DNA from: Richelia sp. UBA3308
Lineage (GTDB): Bacteria > Cyanobacteriota > Cyanobacteriia > Cyanobacteriales > Nostocaceae
Reading direction: 5' to 3'
NCBI GenBank assembly: GCA_002361335.1
Contig: DESS01000281.1
Coordinates: forward strand, 49,725 to 69,244
DNA: 19,520 nucleotides
The first letter of the stretch is position 1. Each line of letters starts with the position of its first letter. Positions 14,086 to 19,520 of this stretch are shown piece after piece. The notes beneath the pieces were generated by a model that worked only from the letters and a program-made list of their open reading frames with translations, did not search any database and was not told where the DNA came from. Made by a program: the position numbers and the translations under genes.

Positions 14086-14550
14086 TTAGGCTTCACCAGA
14101 TGCAGTATTTTCTGGAAGTAAATCTAGAAATTTGTCAATATCTGCAAATGCAGCATCATAAGAATTTAGTGCTTGTTGAACATTACCTTGTTTGGCAGCG
14201 TCGTAAACTTTCGAGAGGTTATTTGACATATTCCGCACGATATTACGCGCTGATTTTTGTTGCTCAGGCAAAAGGTTGGAAGTTATAAAGTTCATATTCA
14301 ACTTTACTTCAGTGATTGGACCGTGTATAAAATTGTCTACATCGATCCAGTCTTTATCTTCAATCAGTTTTTGCAATTCAGTACTACGTTCCTGTACAGC
14401 GATGATTTTAGGAGCGTATTCCTGGATTGTCTCTATTTGTGATGGGGTATAGGTTGGAGGTGTTGCAGCCACATTAGGACCACCACAACTAAAAAGTAAT
14501 GTTGCTAAAGATACTAGAATTAAGGAAAAAATTGGACGTATACGCGACAT
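14086..14550 (-). CDS. psbQ: Photosystem II extrinsic protein PsbQ (CyanoQ)
   Basis: A 154-residue lipoprotein of the cyanobacterial PsbQ family. The N-terminal signal peptide ends in a lipobox, LLFSC, with the lipid-bearing Cys at residue 22, which anchors the protein on the lumenal face of the thylakoid. The mature part is a predicted four-helix bundle: 'TPSQIETIQEYAPKIIAVQERSTELQKLIEDKDW', 'VDNFIHGPITEVKLNMNFITSNLLP', 'QQKSARNIVRNMSNNLSKVYDAAKQGN' and 'ALNSYDAAFADIDKFLDLLP'. The central 'W-x-x-[VI]-x-[NT]-F-I-[HR]-G-P' motif is the family hallmark. It stabilises PSII dimers and the oxygen-evolving complex (family knowledge). ATG at 14550. It lies 167 bases upstream of, and on the same strand as, the FAD oxidase gene; no functional link is obvious. 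Confidence 0.94.
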   Translation of the reverse strand: MSRIRPIFSLILVSLATLLFSCGGPNVAATPPTYTPSQIETIQEYAPKIIAVQERSTELQKLIEDKDWIDVDNFIHGPITEVKLNMNFITSNLLPEQQKSARNIVRNMSNNLSKVYDAAKQGNVQQALNSYDAAFADIDKFLDLLPENTASGEA

Positions 14551-15089
14551 AAACGAAATTTATTTATCTGCCAATAACAAAGTAATTTTATCTTGTTGGG
14601 GTAATTAATCATTCGCGATCGCTGATAGATTTTGGCAATTTGTTCTACTTTATTAGGAATGGCCGCAAATGGAAGATTTTTCTTTAGTGGTGCTTGTACA
14701 CTGACTGATTTTCAAGGTAATAATAAGACTGGGGAGTGTAGGGTATTATCCGAGTCTTGTGACGATAAGCCGCTCACCCATGCGCTTTGCGATTGGCATT
14801 CGCCACCTTCCCGCTTTGGGAAGATCGCGTAAGTTGTGTTTATTTTATTTTTTTACAAGAATAAATATTTTAGTTTCTTGCTGTTTCTAGGTATAATTAC
14901 TTTACTAATTCTGCTGTCCTCCTCAACAACTAACTCCTCAGTCTAAATATAAAAAGTTCAATTTTATCGTTGCTTTAATCAAAAGGGGCTTGATAAGCTG
15001 AAACACTAATAATGTAGGCGTTTTAGCCTTTACAAAGTAATCGTAATCTTCTTGACATTGACTGCTCTATTACAAAGGGGAGTATTTTC
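14551..15089. other. Divergent intergenic region holding a composite repeat
   Basis: It lies between psbQ (minus) and the 146-residue gene (plus). It contains a HIP1 site near 14617 and the composite repeat copy at 14655-14834. The rest is AT-rich sequence with no convincing reading frame. The promoters of both flanking genes should be here but were not resolved. AAAGGGGAG at 15074-15082 is the ribosome binding site of the right-hand gene. Confidence 0.35.
14655..14834. repeat. Composite repeat, copy A
   Basis: It begins AGGAATGGCCGCAA, includes CCGAGTCTTGTGAC (about 14750-14763), and ends ATCGCGTAAGT (14824-14834). The same three landmarks occur in the same order at 15970-16091 (copy B). 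Compared with B, copy A carries about 60 extra bases between GTGAC and ATCGCG. This insert is GC-rich and includes a perfect CTTCCC (14807-14812)/GGGAAG (14818-14823) hairpin of a kind repeated in many Nostocales genomes. This looks like one small element inserted into another. Confidence 0.7.
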
Positions 15090-15530
15090 GTGAACGCATC
15101 TGAGATGGCAACAAATCTTGAATTCGCTAGTAAAATTGCTGCGGTGGTTAATTTGTTTAAGTTTGAGTTTCCTGATGCAAAGTCGGATCTTAAGCCTTGG
15201 AAAAGCGATGAACAAACAATGGAATTAGTAGATCCAGATTCGATCGATATCGGTTTCCACTTTCCTGGTGTCAGTACATCTTGGCAAAGTCGTAGTATCT
15301 TGACTCAAATTCGTTTTTATCAAGATCCAATCAGTGAGTTGCGTCGTGCAATTGGTGTGGAAGTGGCCGGATTCGATCATCGCGGGGAACAGTGGCGGGT
15401 TTCTACGGTGGAAAACTGGAATTTTGTCGGTAAGCTTCACCCTTCTTCTGACAAACAAGAAAAGTTAAAAGATTTTTGTCGTCAAATTTTACAAGTGTTT
15501 AATAGCAATTCGGAAAAGGAAAATGATTAG
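15090..15530 (+). CDS. Conserved-looking protein of unknown function (146 residues)
   Basis: I do not recognise the family. The protein is soluble, with no signal peptide or membrane helix. It starts with a predicted helix ('LEFASKIAAVVNLFKFEFPD'), followed by a mixed region with strands 'SIDIGFHFPGV', 'SILTQIRFYQ', 'IGVEVAGFDHRGEQWRVST' and 'WNFVG', and a C-terminal helix ('KQEKLKDFCRQILQVFN'). The pattern suggests a small alpha/beta domain. Two tryptophans in the beta part and an acidic pI are notable. The start is GTG at 15090, supported by AAAGGGGAG seven bases upstream. It converges on the DCC-family gene with nine bases between the two stop codons. Codon use looks native. It resembles hypothetical proteins annotated in cyanobacteria only in a general way. 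Confidence 0.75.
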   Translation: MNASEMATNLEFASKIAAVVNLFKFEFPDAKSDLKPWKSDEQTMELVDPDSIDIGFHFPGVSTSWQSRSILTQIRFYQDPISELRRAIGVEVAGFDHRGEQWRVSTVENWNFVGKLHPSSDKQEKLKDFCRQILQVFNSNSEKEND

Positions 15531-15539
15531 TGAGTGGTG

Positions 15540-15947
15540 TTAGCTAGTTTTACAATTACCGTCAGTACAGTAAGCAGATTTATATGTACTATCGCGCTGA
15601 CCAAAAATTGTATATCGGTTATCGCGGATTTGTTCGTAAAATTTATCGCCAACCCATTTTAATCCTGGTAGAGCGCGATAGGCATCCACGAATACACTAC
15701 CACCAGGTAATAACCGTCCAATTTCTTCTGCTGCTGCACTACCTTGCCAACGTCTTTGTGGAGAATCCGCATCAATCAAAATCATCCCCAGTTCGCAATC
15801 AGTTGATGTAATATTCCACTTTTGGAGTGTTTGCTCATCCTGCATGGGGATGTAGTTAAATATTTGACCTTTATCTAAATTTTCTAAAATTTGTACTAAG
15901 GTAACACAAAGATTACAGTTGCCATCGTAGATTACTTGGTAGTTCAT
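15540..15947 (-). CDS. DCC family thiol-disulfide oxidoreductase (DUF393)
   Basis: A 135-residue protein with the family-defining N-terminus 'VIYDGNCNLC', giving the D-G-x-C-x-x-C motif with Cys11 and Cys14. DCC proteins are predicted thioredoxin-like thiol-disulfide oxidoreductases; substrates are generally unknown. Further family features are 'IFNYIPMQDE' (strand 2), 'GMILIDAD' and 'GSAAAEEIGRLLPG' (helix after the second beta-strand). The C-terminus contains another two cysteines, in 'YCTDGNC', unusual enough to suggest a second metal- or disulfide-forming pair (inference). It is soluble, ATG at 15947, convergent with the 146-residue gene. Confidence 0.9.
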   Translation of the reverse strand: MNYQVIYDGNCNLCVTLVQILENLDKGQIFNYIPMQDEQTLQKWNITSTDCELGMILIDADSPQRRWQGSAAAEEIGRLLPGGSVFVDAYRALPGLKWVGDKFYEQIRDNRYTIFGQRDSTYKSAYCTDGNCKTS

Positions 15948-15969
15948 GATATTAAGTTCATAATATAAA

Positions 15970-16091
15970 TAGGAATGGCCGCAACTGGCATATTTTTTGT
16001 AGGGTGCTGTGACAAATCGTCAGAATTTGAACTAATTAATCAACCTTGTAGCGTCACGCACCACCCGAGTCTTGTGACAATCGCGTAAGTC
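15970..16091. repeat. Composite repeat, copy B
   Basis: It starts AGGAATGGCCGCAACTGGCA, contains a GGTGC...GTCACGCACC palindromic element (16003-16062), then CCGAGTCTTGTGACA, and ends ATCGCGTAAGTC. It is the shorter version of the element at 14655-14834. Where copy B holds the palindromic element, copy A has a diverged stretch (GTGGTGCTTGTACACTGACT...GTGTAGGG), so the palindrome is probably an integral part rather than a later insertion. Confidence 0.7.
16003..16062. repeat. Palindromic GGTGYGTGAC element inside copy B
   Basis: Left arm GGTGCTGTGAC (16003-16013) and right arm GCGTCACGCACC (16051-16062) are imperfect inverted repeats with one inserted base. The right arm with its flank CTTGTAG matches the element at 9520-9579 at 18 of 19 positions. 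Confidence 0.65.
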
Positions 16092-16142
16092 CTGATAAAG
16101 TTGATACGTAAATTAATATTAATATTTAATCAGGTCTGACGC
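16083..16142. repeat. GCGTAAGTCCTGAT palindrome
   Basis: GCGTAAGTCCTGATAAA (16083-16099) and TTAATCAGGTCTGACGC (16126-16142) are inverted repeats matching at 14 of 17 positions, around an AT-only centre. CAGGACTTACGC-type ends occur on transposons and derived MITEs of cyanobacteria (general knowledge). The element overlaps the end of composite repeat copy B. Confidence 0.6.
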
Positions 16143-16299
16143 TACAAACAGTATTTCGTTAATAAACTTTATGAACTTTAGTTTCGCCTATCGGTTATTG
16201 TTTTGCTTCTTAAATAACTCAGTCCATAGAAAGTTTTAAAAAAGAAATATCTACTTGTAAACTTAGTAATGCTTATCTTAAAAAGAGAATGCATTAATA

Positions 16300-16854
16300 A
16301 TGAGCGATAGTAACGGAAACCTCTCATCACGTCTTTATCCCTCTCACATTGATATTCCTGCGGATGTACGAAGCAAGGTTGTTACACTTCTCAACCAAAC
16401 CTTAGCTGCAACTACAGACTTGAAAAGTCAGGTAAAACAAGCGCACTGGAATGTGAAAGGAACTGACTTCTACCAGCTTCATGAAATGTTTGACGAAATT
16501 GCTGATGAGGTAGAAGAGTACATTGATATGTTCGCCGAACGTATTACCGCTTTAGCTGGTTATGCTTGTGGTACAGTTCGCATGGCTGCGGCTAATTCTA
16601 TATTGCCAGAATACCCCACGGATATTTCGGACGGAATGGCCCACGTAACGGCTTTAGTTGAGCGTTTTGCTGCATATGCAAAGCATTTGAGAGAAGGAAT
16701 TAAAAAAGCTGACGAACTAGACGATCAAGATACTAACGATCTTTACGTCGAAGTTTCTCGTACAATTGACAAGCGACTTTGGTTTTTAGAAGCTCATATA
16801 CAGGTTTCTGAAGTCAAAGAAGAAAGCGGAACTCAACAGAAATTGGGTGTTTAG
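16300..16854 (+). CDS. dps: Dps family ferritin (DNA protection / iron storage)
   Basis: A 184-residue Dps protein. Dodecameric Dps oxidises Fe(II) with hydrogen peroxide and stores iron, guarding against oxidative stress; some members bind DNA. The intersubunit ferroxidase ligands are all present with the right spacing: His49 ('QAHWNVKG'), His61 and Asp65 ('LHEMFDEIADE'), Asp76 and Glu80 ('YIDMFAERI'). The four-helix bundle covers about residues 20-170. The N-terminal extension of about 20 residues is not strongly basic, so DNA binding through it is doubtful. 'WFLEAHIQ' near the end is the conserved last helix. The C-terminus ends with a short polar tail. ATG at 16300. It stands alone; its upstream region is crowded with mobile-like repeats, which could have altered its regulation. 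Confidence 0.95.
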   Translation: MSDSNGNLSSRLYPSHIDIPADVRSKVVTLLNQTLAATTDLKSQVKQAHWNVKGTDFYQLHEMFDEIADEVEEYIDMFAERITALAGYACGTVRMAAANSILPEYPTDISDGMAHVTALVERFAAYAKHLREGIKKADELDDQDTNDLYVEVSRTIDKRLWFLEAHIQVSEVKEESGTQQKLGV

Positions 16855-17006
16855 TAAGTTTTGTGAGTCCATTGTTAATAGTTGATATTTGTAGGTTAGG
16901 TTGGATGCTGTAAAATTTAAGATGATTTTTGATTTTTTGGGTTTTTTATGCTCGCGGCGAGTGGTGAATAACCATATTACCTAGCCTACTTTTATTAAGC
17001 AATTTA

Positions 17007-17141
17007 AATCGAAGGAAGAAGGAAGGCGGTAGAACTAAAATGGGTTGGCTCGATAATTATCGTACTTTTTCTTTTGGGGGTTTCTAGGATCCAAAACGTT
17101 CTAATGTAGGTGGAGAAATTTTGCTGTTTGATTTAGGTTAA
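17007..17141 (+). pseudogene. Pirin family relic with in-frame stop and internal deletion
   Basis: Translation in one frame gives 'NRRKKEGGRTKMGWLDNYR', 'TFSFGGF', stop, 'DPKRSNVGGEILLFDLG', stop. The first part matches the pirin N-terminus, R-[K]-x-E-x-G-R-T-x-x-G-W-L-D-x-[YW]-H-T-F-S-F-x-x-[YF]-[YH]-D-P. The end 'A/GEILLFDL' followed by a stop is how pirins finish. Both ends of the gene survive but roughly 180-200 codons of the double cupin core are gone, and a TAG at 17085-17087 replaces the aromatic codon before DP. The usual upstream start codons are absent, so the gene is dead. Recognised from memory of the family motif, not by a search. No other pirin gene is in the window. Confidence 0.6.
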
Positions 17142-17450
17142 TCTCAATCCAAAATCTTTCTCAAAAACCGGTATTATTGCCATTATTTCAATCTCACCGT
17201 CTCTAATCAAGATTCTGGCGCGTTAAGCTTACTTACACACCGTTTTTCTTAAATATATTATTATATACAATTTTATTATCATAAGTTTGGCATAGTAGCA
17301 ACTAACTTTAGATTGAATTATTGCATAATGATTTTCTATAAAAACAATTATTTAAAGTAACTTATATAAGACCATTTTCTGTAAAAATAGAAAATAAATT
17401 TATGAAGCTGTTTCATAAGCTGTTTATTCACCGTGTAAATATTTATTGGT

Positions 17451-17500
17451 CTGTTCGCGTAGCGTGTCCGACAGGACATAGCCCCCGGATTTATCCGTGG
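17451..17500. repeat. Dispersed GTTCGCGTAGCGTG repeat with hairpins
   Basis: CTGTTCGCGTAGCGTGTCCG with the hairpin TGTCC/GGACA (17465-17479), followed by CGGATTTATCCG. 'GTTCGCGTAGCGTG' strings are familiar multi-copy intergenic repeats of heterocystous cyanobacteria. A further TTTAGG/CCTAAA pair follows (near 17509-17532). Confidence 0.6.
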
Positions 17501-17544
17501 ATGTCATTTTAGGTTTTGTCGAAGCCCCTAAATTTATTTATGGG

Positions 17545-17565
17545 TTACGAATTACGAATTACGAA
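17545..17565. repeat. Heptanucleotide tandem repeat (TTACGAA x3)
   Basis: Three exact copies of TTACGAA plus a partial fourth (TTA). Short tandem heptamers of this kind (STRR) are a hallmark of heterocystous cyanobacterial intergenic DNA. Confidence 0.85.
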
Positions 17566-17869
17566 TTATACTCACCTTTAGATAGAGCAAGTATTTGAAA
17601 TTAAGGGTATATATTGGATTGAACTAAAGAAAAATGGGCATAAATGCTGAACCGGCGTTACAATGTAGATGATTTATATCATTGAAATTACCAATCAACT
17701 TAATTTGTTTTTTTATTAAAAAAATGACTCCTTTGGGAACGTAAAAATAATCTGTGAAGCAGTAAATCTTCTTTTCGTTTCAAAAAAATATTCAAAAACG
17801 TGAGTAATAGAATATAGTTGGTCATTTAATAACTGATTGTTTTGCTTTTGTCTTATTCTGTAGCAAATC

Positions 17870-19189
17870 ATGAAATCTCTACCGCCAGAAACTGCAATTG
17901 TAGATCACGAAAATCAACCAAAAAAATCCCCTGAGCCACCTCGGAAGAAACGATGGTGGTTTTGGTTATTGCTTACTTTACTACTACTAGGTGGTGGAGG
18001 CGTTTTAGCTTGGCAGATGATGTCAAAGCAAGAGGAAAAACCTCAAAATAACCAACCTCCAAAGGTACCAGTTAAATTAGCTTCAGTAAAATCTGGGATA
18101 ATTGAAGATAGAGACGAATACATTGCGAGGTTAGAATCGCGGCGTTCGGTAACTCTTGCGCCTCAAATAGAAGGGAGAATAACCAAGATTTTTGTGAATT
18201 CCGGTGATGATGTTGCATCTGGTGATGCAATAGTGCAGATAGATTCTAGGGAACAACAAGCAGCAGTAAATAGTGTTGACGCAGCAGCACAGGCAGCTCG
18301 CTCTCAATTACTAAATGCGATCGCCACTCTTAAGTCTTTGCAAGCTGAGAAATTATCTAATGTTGCCGATGTGAATTTTAATCAGCAAGAATATGAAAGA
18401 TATTCTAGTTTGGCTTCACAAGGAGCAGTATCGCAACAAACTAAGCAGCAGTATGTTAATAGACTGGCGACAGCAAAGGCTAGATTAAATGCAATTGATG
18501 CTCAAATTCAAGCGCAAAAAGCTTCAGTTAATCAAGCTGAAAAATCATTACAACAGGCTCAGGCAAATACCAGACAAGAACAAGTTCAACTTCAATACTA
18601 TACAGTTTCGGCTCCAATTGCGGGTGAAATTGGGGATTTGATAGTTAAGCAAGGCGATGTTGTTAATACTTCCACCCAGCTAACAACTATTACCCAAAAT
18701 AATCCCTTACAAGTTGAGATTTCGGTACCTCAAGAGCGTGCAGCAGAACTACGTAAAGGAATGCCTATAGAGTTAGTTGACAATCAAGGTAAAATTTTGG
18801 GCAGGAGTCAAGTATTTTTTATCTCTCCTAATGTCAATGAAAATACTCAATCAATACTGATTAAAGCCTTATTTGATAATCCTAAAAATCAATTGAGAGC
18901 TTCGGAATTTGTTCGTGCGAGAGTAATTTGGCAGCGTCGTCCGGGAGTATTTATTCCAGCATCAGCAGTGGTAAGATTAGCTGGAGAAACTTTTGTATAT
19001 GTTGCCAAAAAACCCGACTCTTCTCAAGAAAACCCAGAATTGATAGCTAGACAAAGGCGAGTTAAATTAGGCAATATTCGCGGTAATAATTACCAAGTTT
19101 TAGAAGGATTAAGAGAAGGAGAAAAAATTATTGTCTCCGGCATACTTAATTTAAGAGATGGAGCGTTGATCATGCCAGATTCTAAGTGA
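17870..19189 (+). CDS. RND-type efflux membrane fusion protein (HlyD/AcrA family)
   Basis: A 439-residue periplasmic adaptor that would link an inner-membrane RND pump to an outer-membrane channel. The N-terminus is a proline- and lysine-rich cytoplasmic stretch, then one membrane anchor (about residues 29-50, 'WWFWLLLTLLLLGGGGVLAW'), with no lipobox. Next come a first lipoyl half ('VTLAPQIEGRITKIFVNSGDDVASGDAIVQID', about 95-127), a long alpha-helical hairpin rich in Ala/Gln (about 130-240), the second lipoyl half ('VSAPIAGEIGDLIVKQGDVVNTSTQLTTI') and a beta-barrel domain ('LQVEISVPQERAAELRKGMPIEL'). The membrane-proximal end is 'RRVKLGNIRGNNYQVLEGLREGEKIIVSGILNLRDGALI'. Length is normal. 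ATG at 17870. The pump gene usually follows directly; here 331 bases of repeats reach the window end, so it should lie beyond. Confidence 0.93.
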   Translation: MKSLPPETAIVDHENQPKKSPEPPRKKRWWFWLLLTLLLLGGGGVLAWQMMSKQEEKPQNNQPPKVPVKLASVKSGIIEDRDEYIARLESRRSVTLAPQIEGRITKIFVNSGDDVASGDAIVQIDSREQQAAVNSVDAAAQAARSQLLNAIATLKSLQAEKLSNVADVNFNQQEYERYSSLASQGAVSQQTKQQYVNRLATAKARLNAIDAQIQAQKASVNQAEKSLQQAQANTRQEQVQLQYYTVSAPIAGEIGDLIVKQGDVVNTSTQLTTITQNNPLQVEISVPQERAAELRKGMPIELVDNQGKILGRSQVFFISPNVNENTQSILIKALFDNPKNQLRASEFVRARVIWQRRPGVFIPASAVVRLAGETFVYVAKKPDSSQENPELIARQRRVKLGNIRGNNYQVLEGLREGEKIIVSGILNLRDGALIMPDSK

Positions 19190-19318
19190 AGAGGATGGAA
19201 GGGGACAAGGAGACAAGGGGACAAGGGGATAAGGAGACAAGGGGACAAGGAGACAAGGGGACAAGGGGATAAGGAAGGGGACAAGGAAGGAAGGAAGGAA
19301 GGAAGGAAAGAAGAGGAA
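19190..19318. repeat. Purine-rich simple repeat (GGGGACAA / GGAA)
   Basis: It begins just after the membrane fusion protein stop. About ten imperfect copies of an octamer GGGGACAA/GGAGACAA/GGGGATAA are followed by six exact GGAA tetramers (19285-19308). The strand is almost all purine apart from single C or T in each octamer. Such tracts are typical slippage-prone filler in cyanobacterial genomes and can form unusual DNA structures (inference). Confidence 0.85.
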
Positions 19319-19416
19319 TAAGTTATGAATTTGTTGTTCACAACTATAATATGCCGCAAATTATGGATACCTTTAAGTTTAGTTAATCGTTAATTTATAA
19401 TTCTCGTCTTTTCAAT

Positions 19417-19437
19417 TTCTAAATTCTAAATTCTAAA
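19417..19437. repeat. Heptanucleotide tandem repeat (TTCTAAA x3)
   Basis: Three exact copies of TTCTAAA, a second STRR-type repeat, in the AT-rich DNA after the membrane fusion protein gene. Nothing else recognisable lies between here and the window end. Confidence 0.8.
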
Positions 19438-19520
19438 CTCCGAACACTGATTAAATGGATTACACTGATTGCACGGATAATTTTTGATTAACTCCTAACC
19501 CATTACTCAGGAGACAATTC

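Larger units (their letters stand above)
15948..16299. other. Intergenic region upstream of dps, packed with repeats
   Basis: It holds composite repeat copy B (15970-16091), the palindromic element inside it (16003-16062) and a further palindrome (16083-16142). The last 150 bases are AT-rich and should carry the dps promoter, not resolved. AAAAAGAGA near 16279 is the likely ribosome binding site of dps. Confidence 0.4.
16855..17869. other. 1-kb intergenic region with a gene relic and repeats
   Basis: The longest gap in the window. It contains the pirin relic (about 17007-17141), a dispersed hairpin repeat (17451-17500) and a heptanucleotide repeat (17545-17565). The remainder is AT-rich with no convincing reading frame or RNA gene. 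The right end should hold the promoter of the membrane fusion protein gene. Confidence 0.4.

Noticed and set aside
14632..14832. 66-codon plus-strand frame near psbQ
   Set aside because: It coincides with composite repeat copy A, so the frame is explained by the repeat and shows no protein family features.
19090..19359. 89-codon minus-strand frame rich in Ser/Pro/Leu
   Set aside because: It is the translation of the purine-rich simple repeat and the antisense of the fusion protein end, not a gene.

Overview
The window is chromosomal DNA of a cyanobacterium, most likely a filamentous heterocyst-forming type (Nostocales, perhaps Calothrix/Rivularia-like). This rests on two photosystem II genes (psbX, psbQ), a ycf66 homologue, the cyanobacterial form of CcsA, about ten copies of the octamer GCGATCGC (HIP1), and abundant small dispersed repeats, including heptanucleotide tandem repeats of the STRR type. 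The genus is inferred, not proven.

Left part (1-3420): four genes on the minus strand read psbX, ycf66, then two paralogous TolB-like lipoproteins. psbX is only 39 codons (2593-2712). A cluster of hairpins lies between psbX and ycf66. A small YggT membrane protein is encoded on the plus strand and converges on accC, with overlapping stop codons.

Middle (3419-9430): accC (biotin carboxylase, fatty-acid synthesis), a tRNA-Leu(GAG) with a recognisable promoter, a chorismate-lyase-type gene (4-hydroxybenzoate for plastoquinone) whose stop codon lies in a perfect 22-bp tandem duplication, a DUF3352 membrane-anchored protein followed by a terminator hairpin, and ccsA (cytochrome c maturation). The theme is housekeeping and photosynthetic membrane biogenesis.

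Accessory stretch (9430-12790): a paired hairpin repeat occurs twice and flanks a small protein with three copies of an RKQRIM-type motif. Next comes a two-gene restriction-modification system (PD-(D/E)xK-like endonuclease overlapping an N6-adenine methyltransferase). It is followed by a tandem array of four 79-90 bp palindromic units. Single relatives of that unit occur at 9520-9579 and 16003-16062.

Right part (12794-19520): a ThiO-like FAD amine oxidase, psbQ, an unrecognised 146-residue protein converging on a DCC-family thiol oxidoreductase, a Dps ferritin, and an RND-type membrane fusion protein whose pump partner is probably just outside the window. Intergenic regions here are rich in mobile-like repeats: two copies of a composite element (14655-14834, 15970-16091), a palindrome at 16083-16142, and a degraded pirin gene (about 17007-17141) that keeps only its two ends. 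No CRISPR array, rRNA, prophage or transposase gene was seen. The main candidates for something not previously described are the palindromic tandem array behind the restriction system, the composite repeat family, the triple-motif small protein, and the structured psbX-ycf66 spacer.
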